Origin: Pelobates cultripes
Taxonomy: Eukaryota > Chordata > Amphibia > Anura > Pelobatidae
Direction of reading: 5' to 3'
Assembly: GCA_933207985.1 (NCBI GenBank)
Contig: OW240916.1
Span: 266,689,566 to 266,753,565, forward strand
DNA: 64,000 nt
A program made the translations under genes and the position numbers. Shown here piece by piece: positions 24,216-32,960 of the stretch (position 1 is the first letter of the stretch; each line of letters opens with the position of its first letter). Under the pieces are notes generated by a model. That model did no database searches. It saw only the letters and a program-made list of their open reading frames with translations, and was not told the origin of the DNA.

Positions 24216-25113
24216 GCATGTTTGGCATTTGTCGTCAGTACACATTGCGTGCTCACTACAGACAATATGAACCAAGTTCTTCCCTCAGCTATTCCTCAAG
24301 GACATCCCTACACCGCCCAGCAGTTCTAAAGGACAAAGAAGAACTCTTTAAATTTACGGGTGTGAGTGTGGCCAGAGGAGTGGGGTGTTGTGAGAAATTC
24401 TAGGTGATCTACTAATAAGAATTTATGAAACAAAAATGTAACTTAGAACAAGGACAATACAGCTTATTTACACAAACAGATTTCTAGACTTGTAGTTTAA
24501 GGACACATTACTGGTAGGTTTATTTGAAGCTCACACACACCAGCAATAAATATAGAGCTCCTACAAAAGATGGACTTTAGGAGAGAAAATAGGGATTTGG
24601 TCCCAAAACATGGGGACAGGTAAACGTTCTTCCCCCTCCAGTAAGAAGGGTTGGGCTGTAGGGAGAACTTGTATCGAATGTAGGTTTTTGCTTTATTTCA
24701 TTATTTCTGTTTTTTGGGGTTTGAGTAACACTGTAACTCTAGACTTCTAGTCAAAAACTGAAATGTGGGATTTAAATTCTTTAAATTGCGAAAGTTTAAC
24801 TGTAAAATGTCCTTCAAGCTCACGAAAACGACTTTTTTTCTTTTTTTACACAGTGGGGGGAACATCACACATGTTTCTGCTCTAAATGCTTGGTTTAAAT
24901 GGAAACATGTATGTATGTGAATTAAATCACTAATTGCACTTTTAAAAAAGGAATGTACCAATGCACTTAGAGCATAGAGAGGGTGTAGTTTACTCTATGT
25001 AACATGAATGGGTGCTTTGTATCATAGATTTAGCCCTTTGCAAATTAAAAGAAATACTATCAATAGTATGTTTCAGATGTTTCAGTTGTTTCTTTCAGAG
25101 TGTGAGCCATATT
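24216..25113. other. no gene seen
   Basis: AT-rich. Open frames under 90 codons without recognisable features. Confidence 0.4.
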
Positions 25114-25121
25114 ACTTAAAC

Positions 25122-25257
25122 CAGGGGTCCTCAAACTCCGGCCCCCCAGATGTTGCTGAACTACAACTCCCATGATTCTCTGGTTATCTATGTAATTCAA
25201 AGAATCATGGGAGTTGTAGTTCAGCAACATCTGGGGGACAGAGTTTGAGGACCCCTG
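25122..25257. mobile_element. hAT non-autonomous MITE, 136 bp
   Basis: Begins caggggtcctcaaactc and ends agtttgaggacccctg, a near-perfect hAT terminal inverted repeat. It is flanked by identical 8-bp duplications acttaaac (25114-25121 and 25258-25265). The interior is itself an inverted repeat: gatgttgctgaactacaact pairs with agttgtagttcagcaacatc. The whole element can therefore fold into one hairpin. Confidence 0.95.
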
Positions 25258-25265
25258 ACTTAAAC

Positions 25266-25560
25266 TTTAAGAAACAACAACAAGGGTATATGGATTAAAA
25301 ACAGATTCTGTATGAGAGATCAGCCGATACTTAGAAATAGAGGGGAACTGTTCAAGAGAAATGAAGTAGTACCTACATTTCTTCCATGATTAATTATCAA
25401 ATCCCTATCAGCCTGATCTCGGGAGGGGTACTTGTAGATTATTTAAAGAAATAATCCAGACACAATAACCACTACAGCTCAGTGCCGGGACCCCCTCCCA
25501 GAGTAAGTAGTCAAACCGTTTAAGAATAGTTTGACAACTTACCTGAGGTCTGCTGGGAAA
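25266..25560. repeat. T2-like repeat fragment adjoining the minisatellite
   Basis: At 25455-25560, aataaccactacagctcagt, gtgccgggaccccctccc and acttacctgaggtctgctgg match the word order seen near 4.25 and 32.05 kb. No gene. Confidence 0.45.
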
Positions 25561-27036
25561 TGGGGCAGTAGTAGGGCATAGGAGCAGTGGTGTGTGTGAA
25601 TGGTGCAATGTGTAAGGGGTGCAGTGTGTGTGAGGGGGACAGTGTGTGAGCAGTGTGTGTGTGTGAAGGTTGTAGTGTGTGTGAAGGCGGCATTGTATGT
25701 CAGGGATGCAGTGTATGTGTGGGACAGTATGTGTGTGTAACAGTTGCAGTGTGTGTGTGTGAGTATTGCAGTGTATGTGTGAGTGTGAGCAATGTGTGTG
25801 TATGGGGCGGCAGTGTATGGGGGCAGTGTGTGTGTATGGGGAGCAGTGTGTGTGTATCAGGTAGTGTGTGTGTGTGTATGGGGGCAGTGTGTGTGTATGG
25901 GGGCAGGGCAGCGTCTGTGTATGGGGGCAGTGTGTGTGTATGGGGGCAGTGTGTGCATGGGGAGCAGTATGTGTATGGGAAGCAGTTTGTGTGTATGGGG
26001 GGCAGTGTGTGTGTATGGGGGTGGGGGTGTGTGTGCATGGGGAGCAGTATGTGTATGGGGAGCAGTGTATGTGTATGGGGGCAGGACCCAAGCGTCTGTG
26101 TATTAGGGCAGTGAGGTGTGTATGGGGGCGGGTGTGTGTATGGGAGGCAGTGTGTGTGTGTGTGTAAGGGGGGGCAGTGTGTGTGCCTTAGAGGCAGTAT
26201 GTGTATGGGGGAGCAGTATGTGTATGGGGGGAGCAGTATGTGTATAGGGGGCAGTGTGTGTGTATGAGACGTGGGGGCAGTTTGTGTGTCTCGGGGGCAT
26301 GTGGCCATGGGAACATTCCTACATGTGCCTTATGGGGGCCCAGTGTGTGTGTAGGCGGTATGGGGAGCAGTGTGTGTGTATGGGGCAGTGTGTGTGTGTA
26401 TGGGGAGCAGTATGTGTGTATAGGGGGGGCAGTATGTGTGTATGGGGGCAGTGTGTGTGTATAGGGGGGCAGCATGTGTGTATGGGGAACTGAGGTATGT
26501 ATGTGGGGCCAGTAATGTGTGTATAGGGGAGCAGTGTATGTGTATGGGGGCAGTGTGTGTGTATTGGGGCAGTGTGTGTGTGTGTGGAAATTAGTGTGTG
26601 TGTATGGGGCGGCAGTGTGGGGGCAGTGTGTGTGTACTAGGGGGCAGTGTGTGTGTGTATTGGGGCAGTGTGTGTGTATAAGGGCAGTGTGTGTGTATTG
26701 GGGCAGTGTGTGTGTATGGGGCAGTGTATGGGGCAGTGTGTGTGTGGGGCAGTGTGTGTGTATAGGGGGCAGTGTGTGTGTGTGTATGGGGGGTATGTGT
26801 GGATGGGGGCAGTGTGTGTGTGTTTGGGCAGTATGTGTGTATGGGCAGTGTGTGTGTGTGTGGGGCAGTGTGTGTGTGTATGGGGGCAGTGTGTGTGTGT
26901 ATGTGGGGCAGTGTGTGTGTATAGAAGGTGCCTGTGTGTGTAGAGGCAGTGTGTATACATGGGGGCAGTGTGTGTGTGGGGGGGGGCAGTATGTGTGTAT
27001 GGGGGCAGTGTGTGTGTGTAGAGTGTGTGAGTGATA
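25561..27036 (+). repeat. 1.5-kb GGGGCAGTGTGTGTGTAT minisatellite
   Basis: About 1.5 kb of tandem, length-variable units of roughly 17-25 bp built as tatgggggcagtgtgtgtg. Variation lies in the number of TG steps and of Gs. It creates long overlapping open frames in all six frames, up to 227 codons and rich in His/Thr/Pro on one strand and Cys/Val/Gly on the other. None has a credible start context or domain. Confidence 0.95.
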
Positions 27037-27505
27037 AGGGTAGGGGGGCTTTTTTAATATAATAAATATATATATTTTAATTTAATTAAAATATATATTC
27101 TATGTCCCCCCTCCCTTCTTACCTTTACTGGGGGGGAGGGGGGACGTTTCCCTGGTGGTCCATTGGTGATTCCCTGGTGATCCCACTGGGGAGAGTTCAC
27201 TCTCGCGAGATTTGGAGCATTGCCGTGGTAACCACGGCAACGCTCCAAATCTCGCGAGAGGAGGACCCAGAGGAGCTGGAGGCTGAGCTCCTGGGTCCTC
27301 TCTCTCTCACTCCCTCCCCCGCCGGCTGCCAGCACGGTGCCTGCAGACCGGGGAGGGAGATCTGTGATCTCCCCTCTGGTCCGTAGGCACATTACAGGGC
27401 TAGCACCTGCTTGTGCTGACAGGGGAGAGAGTGACCGTCGGTATTCTCGTGGGGGAGGGGGCAATTGCCCCGTTGCCCCCCCCGGATCTGCCATTGATCC
27501 CTATC
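27037..27505. repeat. GC-rich interspersed repeat with a palindromic core
   Basis: A GC-rich block (ccccctcccttcttaccttt to cccggatctgccattgatcc), with CpGs concentrated around a CTCGCGAGA palindrome. An AT-rich palindrome (tatattttaatttaattaaa) lies on its left. The open frames on both strands (94-146 codons) overlap completely and have no family features. It is likely the body of the repeat that hosts the minisatellite. Confidence 0.6.
27200..27260. repeat. near-perfect 61-bp palindrome
   Basis: Two 30-bp arms (ctctcgcgagatttggagca, continuing to ccgtggt, and its complement) are separated by a single base with one mismatch. The mismatch is an A against the expected G in a CpG context, consistent with CpG decay. 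Confidence 0.95.
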
Positions 27506-28440
27506 TATAAATGTTAGTGAGACATATGGTATGTGTTTGTGATTTGTTCTTAAACAATACACTTTCATATTTTTACGCATTTTTTATTTTAATGCAAGTC
27601 ATAAATGTATAATTTTTTTATGTGGCTTTGTTTTTTAATGTATTTTGATTACTAGTAGTACAGTCTGATATCAGAAGTGTCTTTGGAAACCACAGGAAAT
27701 ACATACACAGTGTGAATGCTTCAGGGTGGAAGAAATTTGGGGAGGTGGGGATCCAACATATGATAATGCCAAACGTAATTTAATAATGCGAATGGCGTGT
27801 CAAATAAATAATAAAACACAAAAAAAAACACATTTAAAAAATAATTGCAAAATTATATATCAATAGTTTTTTGGTGGGTCCTGAATTAAAAATAGACTCG
27901 TGTCACAAGTTCATCTTTTTAATTCATGTTAAAAATCTATTGATTAGCTGCAGGGATTCCATCGTACAACATGTGTGAAGAATATACAGGAACTGTGCTG
28001 TACTCCAGGCATTTCCCCCAGGAAATTAGGCTCTATTCCTCCAAAAACAGAGTGAGTTATGGAAGGAGACTTTTGAGAGAGTAAATCAAGACGTATTTGT
28101 GAAAAGTGTAACTGGTGATTTTAAGGGGAAGAAAATAATGTATTGTAAATCCTTACCGGCAATAAACTATAAAACAAATCTGTGTTAGTGATTTGTGCCT
28201 TCCCTTTTGTGGCGCTATACCAACGTTTTGATGTATTAGGAGGAAAGAACAGTAGTACAACTAGGGAAGTGTTAAATATGACTATATAGAATTTGGCAAA
28301 TTAAGTAAACTAGAGTTTATTCAATAAACAATGAATTGAAAAATTCTCAGTTATAGTCACAGTTTTTTATCTTTAATATTGCAATTCAGGGTGTCAACTC
28401 ACCATAATTAATTATTTATTGAATATACTTGTGCATCTTT
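27506..28440. other. no gene seen
   Basis: AT-rich sequence. Around 28310-28330 agtttattcaataaacaatg resembles the terminus of family A MITEs. Confidence 0.4.
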
Positions 28441-28975
28441 TTTCAAAGTGAATATCAAATTTAAGGCTGGACTAGTTAAAGTAAAAATGAAGCTGACTAG
28501 TAATATTTTTCTAGTTCGTCTATTTTGACCTTAATAGGTTACACCAACAGAAAAAAAGGTGTAATAAAAAAAAAAAGCACTGGTTTTAGTTAGTTACCAT
28601 TCCTATCCTGCCCCCAGTCAAAGTTAAAAAAAAATTAAATAATGTAATATATACCTCTGTTCCCCCTCAACCCAATCTTCCACCACTGACATCATCCCCC
28701 CTAGCTGCTGGTGGAGTGATGCAGTGGGAGAGCTAGTTGAGAGGAGTTCAAGGGCGGCACGGAAGAGGGGCCATGTTGCCAATGGATGCCTGTTGCTGAC
28801 ATGCTATGTGTGCTGACAACAGATGTCCCAAGTGCACAGATTTGATACTAGCCAGTCTGGAATGCTTGTTCTGGGCTGGCTAATGATGCAAATCACTGAA
28901 GTGGTCATGGTGCTTGGTATAACTTCTTAAATTTGAAATTCACAGAGAATTCACACTTAAGTAACTAAATAAACC
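28441..28975. mobile_element. foldback MITE (family A) interrupted by another repeat
   Basis: The left part (ttcaaagtgaatatcaaatt, then ggactagttaaagta, then tttttctagttcgtctattt) stops at about 28540. The expected right part (aaatttgaaattcacagaga, then taactaaataaacc) resumes at about 28928. The 390 bp between are a GC-richer segment with tcactgaagtggtcatggtg at its right edge, resembling the T2-like family. This is best explained as a nested insertion. Confidence 0.55.
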
Positions 28976-29202
28976 AGAAAGTATAGTTTGTCTTTTGGAA
29001 AGTATTATGTTTGCCTAATTATAGCAATAGACCTTGATTTTTATGAAGTAATTTTTTCATTACTAAAATCAACATCTCCTGTTCCCATTATACTGGCAGA
29101 CTTTTTGTTTTAGAAGCAATTCTATGCAAAAGACTTTGTGTATTTAGGGATTTGCATTGATTTGCCTTCTTTTAAACTGACCCAATTAGTCTAAAGCTGC
29201 CT
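28976..29202. other. unique AT-rich sequence
   Basis: Complex non-repetitive sequence leading directly into the left arm of the 250-bp palindrome. No coding signal. Confidence 0.35.
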
Positions 29203-29455
29203 GCTCAAATTTATATTCTAATCTCATGCTGGCAGATTGTTTTATGCAGAGGATCGAAGCCCATTTTGTGTGAATGTGTCTGAGTGTGTATATGTACATT
29301 GTGTGTGTATATGTATGTGTGTGTGTGTATATCTATATGTATACACACATACATATACACACTCAGACACACACACACACACACACACACAAAATGGGCT
29401 TCGATCCTCTACATAAAACAATCTGCCAGCATGAGATTAGAATATAAATTTAAGC
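29203..29455. repeat. about 250-bp inverted duplication centred on a TG/CA microsatellite
   Basis: The left arm from 29207 (aaatttatattctaatctca, continuing to gaagcccattttgtgtg) is repeated in reverse complement and ends at 29451. There is one difference in the first ~66 bp (gcagagg against gtagagg). The arms continue inward through ctgagtgtgtatatgta into a (TG)n/(CA)n centre. No flanking duplication and no transposon-like terminus is evident. Confidence 0.9.
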
Positions 29456-29633
29456 ACCATAACCACCATATATTTGTGCATTGAGTATGTTCATAAGTGC
29501 TCAAATTGTCTATTCATTTAAAGAAAATATCAGGTGTGAATATAATTGATGCATAATATTTGCATTTCCTGGCAATTAGTTTGTGTATAGATTTCATTTC
29601 TCACTAAAAACATATCTAGTCCCCTAATTGTGA

Positions 29634-31320
29634 TTAACCCCTTAAGGACGGAGCCAAATGTACACGTTGTGAACAAAACAAAATGTAAACAAAACCTGCC
29701 ATTTGCGCTACATGTCTGTCCAACCGTAATTCACCTCTTTCATAGTAAATGCCCCCACCCTTATTATATATCATTTTATTCAGGGGAAACAGGGCTTTCA
29801 TTTAATATCAAATATTTAGCTATGAAACATAATTTAATATGAAAACAATGGGAGAAAATATGATTTTTTTTTATTATTTTAGTTCTACATGACATTTTAA
29901 CGGTCAATCTCATAATACTGTTTGCTTTTACTGCAATAAAATATACATATTTGTATTCAGCAAAGTATCAAGTGTAAAACAGTACCCCCTATGTACAGGT
30001 TTTATGGCGTTTTGGGAAGTTACAGGGTCAAATATAGCACGTTACATTTGAATTTGAAATTCGCCAGATTGGTTACGTTGCCTTTGAGACTGTATAGTAG
30101 CCCAGGAATGAAATTTACACCCATAATGGCTTACCATTTGCAATAGTAGACAACCCAAGGTATTGCAAATGGGGTATGTCCAGTCTTTTTTAGTAGCCAT
30201 TTGGTCACAACCACTGGCCAAAGTTATCGTTAGTATTTGTTTGTGTGTGAAAAATGCAAAAAACGCCAATTTTGGCCAGTGTTTGTGACTAAGTGGCTAC
30301 TAAAAAAGACTGGACCTACCCCGTTTGCAATACCTTGGGTTGTCTACTATTGCAAATGGTATGCCATCATAGGGGTAATTTTCAATCTTGGGCTACCATA
30401 GGGTCTCAAAGGCAACCTAAACAATCTGGCGAATTTTAATGTGAAAAAAATGAAACGCAAGCCTTATATTTGACGCTGTAACTTTTGAAAACACCATAAA
30501 ACCTGTACATGAGGGGTACTGTTGTACTCGGGAGACTTCGCTGAACACAAATATTTGTGTTTCAAAACAGTAAAAAGTATTGCAGCAAATGCAAAAAAAC
30601 TTCACTTTTACTGGCGATATCATCGTTGTAATACATTTTACATACACTAATATTTGTGTTCAGCGAAGTCTCCCGAGTAGAACAGTACCCCACATGTACA
30701 GGTTTTATAGTGTCTTGGAAAGTTATAGGGTTAAATATAGTGCTAGCAAATTAAATTCCCTTTACTTTTGGCATGGGTTGTCAGGCAGGTCCCGCTAATT
30801 GTAATTAATTAAGATACCTAATTATGGAAAAATATTACATAAATATATATGTAGAATTAATATATGTATATATATACGTATGTGTATATATATGTATATA
30901 GCTATATAATTTTTTTAAAATATTTTTATTTATATATAGGTATATATATAGTGATATATACGTATATATTTATGTATATAGATATATATATTTTTTCATT
31001 CTACATGTATTTTGATATATATATTAATTTCACAATACAGTTAGATGAAATAACACACATCTATATATTTTTTAATTATTTATTTTTATTTTTTTAATTT
31101 TATTTTTTTAACGTATTTACATATTTTTTTTTTATATTATATATAAATATATATATAACAATAATTATATATATATATTTAATCAGTATCAGTCTACGTG
31201 TAATTTGATATTAATATATATATATATATATATATATAATTATATATATATTAATAGTAAAATACACCTAGACAGTGTACGTGTGTGTATGTATATGTGT
31301 ATATATATATACTTAGATCA
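29634..31320. mobile_element. large TTAA-type (piggyBac-like) foldback element, right end not identified
   Basis: Begins TTAA/CCCCTTAAGGACGGAGCC at 29634. The interior holds a long foldback (separate entry), further copies of the same segments and an AT-rich core of TA repeats (about 30810-31310). A sister element with both ends lies at 41.79-43.62 kb. The short terminal repeat and TTAA target resemble the piggyBac superfamily. No transposase is present, so it would depend on an enzyme encoded elsewhere. Confidence 0.65.
29950..30565. repeat. about 300-bp-arm inverted repeat
   Basis: The left arm (tatttgtattcagcaaagta, then gtacaggttttatggcgttt, then tcgccagattggtta, then ggtatgtccagtcttttttag) recurs in reverse order and complement (ctaaaaaagactgga, then caatctggcgaa, then acaccataaaacctgtaca, then cgctgaacacaaatatttg). 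The turn is near 30255. A third, direct-oriented piece occurs at 30640-30755. Confidence 0.85.
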
Positions 31321-31700
31321 ATACGGAGTCCAGCGTCATTTCAGATCCCCATAGGAAAGCACTGAGGGATCTTTATCTATGGGCGGGTTTGAACTCATGT
31401 GCGCCTCTGGCCGTGCATTCGGCTCCACTCGGTAGCTGACGTCGGCAGGGGGAGGAGAGGTCACCAGTGCCGAGGGAGCCCGGTGCTGGATTAAGGTAAG
31501 TGACTGAAAGGGCTGGTAAGTGACTGAAAGGGCTTTAATGCATTTAGCCCAGCAGGAGGGGGACCCCGATGGAGGGCTAGTAACTCTATAGTACCAGGAA
31601 AACAGATTTGTTTTCCTGACACAATAAGATCCATTTAAGATGTCTATTTGCAGGATAAAGAGGTGTGGATTTCTACATTTCATTTATTTTTCAAGGCCCA
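31321..31700. repeat. GC-rich interspersed repeat fragment
   Basis: Contains ccccataggaaagcactgag, which recurs as cccataggaaagcattgag near 47.86 kb. It has a direct duplication (ggtaagtgactgaaagggct twice near 31494 and 31517) and a terminal-like hairpin (caggaaaacagatttg facing ttttcctgacac). The 115-codon minus-strand frame here is judged spurious. Confidence 0.6.
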
Positions 31701-31957
31701 CAAATATACATTTGGTACATTTAGGGATAAGTAAACATAATATTAAAAATCCTACGGATTGACTGTTGCTCTTTAAATATTATGCTTGCTTCCTCCTGCT
31801 TCCAAAATAAATGAAGAAATCCCACTGATTTTGATTAAGTAAGAACTGTAAGCCAGCAGAAAACAAAATATATGCATAGTTCTATCAGCACTGACATTTG
31901 ACCACTTCATGCTGTTGGCCAACACTGTTAAAAATGTTTACACTAGATTAACCTTAA

Positions 31958-32029
31958 CCCCTTAAGGACCAAACTTCTGGAATAAAAAGGAATCATGAAA
32001 TGTCACACATGTCATGTGTCCTTAAGGGG
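31958..32029. mobile_element. complete 72-bp TTAA MITE
   Basis: TTAA (31954-31957), then ccccttaaggaccaaacttc, ending gtgtccttaagggg, then TTAA (32030-32033). The ends form a short terminal inverted repeat. An internal hairpin (gtcacacatgtcatgtg) makes it largely self-complementary. Another left half of this family lies at 56.97 kb. Confidence 0.9.
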
Positions 32030-32344
32030 TTAAAGGGACACACATAGAACCAGAACTACTATAGCACACCAGGGGACTCCTGGCACCATCCCAGGGTCCA
32101 CTGTCGAACTGCTTGTGAATGGTTTAACACTTACCTGTCTCTCTCAGACTACCACAGCTCATATGTTTGCAACAGCATACCAAATTTAAACATTAGTCAT
32201 TGACTGAAAGTAACAGCTGACCCTCTCAGCCAATGAAAAATGTACAAAGTTGGTATGCATTGGTATGCTAATGTGCAGAAGGAAAAGACTGCAGGCTTCC
32301 AGCAGAACCCAGCATGTTTCAAACCATTCATAAATGTCACAAAG
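32030..32344. repeat. T2-like repeat fragment
   Basis: Starts TTAAAGGGACACACATAGAA, sharing its TTAA with the 72-bp MITE, then ccagaactactatagcacac. Both match the T2-like terminal layout seen at 55.67 kb. The right end is not identified. Confidence 0.5.
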
Positions 32345-32560
32345 TAGCATCCTAGGCAATCCCCCTGCGGGTGATCTGGCCCACCCGGGCCATGTGATTG
32401 CGAGGTCCTCGCAATCACATGGATGGAATAGCCAGTTTGTGCAGTGTCTTAGCTCTCAGACTGTCCCCCTCATGCCTGCAAAAAAGTTTGTAAAAGTTAG
32501 CGAAAGTTAATTAAAGCTTATAAAGTACATAAAAAGTACTTAGATCATATTTATATATAT
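32345..32560. repeat. repeat B, copy 1
   Basis: From ctaggcaatccccctgcggg to taaaaagtacttagatcat and a TA run, this 215-bp segment is repeated at 52.02-52.23 kb in the same orientation with few differences, mostly at CpG sites. A short palindrome tgtgattgcgagg/cctcgcaatcaca lies inside. It is probably an internal part of a TTAA-type element. Confidence 0.85.
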
Positions 32561-32574
32561 ATATATATGTATAT

Positions 32575-32960
32575 GCAAGCCTTATATTTGGCCAGTGTTT
32601 GTGACTGAGTGGCTACTAAAAATGACTGGACATAACCCATTTGTAATACCTTGGGTTGTCTACTTTTGCAAATGGTATGCTATCAAGGGGGTAATTCTCA
32701 TTCCTGGGCTACCACACGTTCTCAAAGGCAACATAACCAATCTGTCAAATTTTAATGTGTATAAACTGTAAAATGTAATGTGCTATATTTGACCCTGTAA
32801 CTTTCCAGAACACTATAAAACCTATACATTGGGGTACTGTTTTACTCATAAAACATCACGGAATACAAATATGTGTACTTTATTTTTCTTTTTTATAAAT
32901 ATATATTTATATATAATATAATATAATATACTATATATACACACCAGACTTTGTGTAATT
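32575..32960. repeat. third copy of the piggyBac-like foldback arm, plus TA repeats
   Basis: gcaagccttatatttggcca, tttgtgactgagtggctact, taccttgggttgtctact and ccctgtaactttccagaaca follow the right arm of the 29.95-30.57 foldback. TA-rich microsatellite follows at about 32893-32940. Confidence 0.8.

Noticed and set aside
25408..27034. Long open frames (up to 227 codons) on both strands, some with Cys-rich periodic residues
   Set aside because: They are translations of a GGGGCAGTGTGTGT minisatellite, open in all frames, with no start context or domain.
27054..27494. 146-codon minus frame and 94-codon plus frame in GC-rich DNA
   Set aside because: Fully overlapping on opposite strands in a CpG-rich repeat, without family features.
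31336..31683. 115-codon minus-strand frame
   Set aside because: Lies in a GC-rich interspersed repeat with family members lacking it elsewhere in the window.
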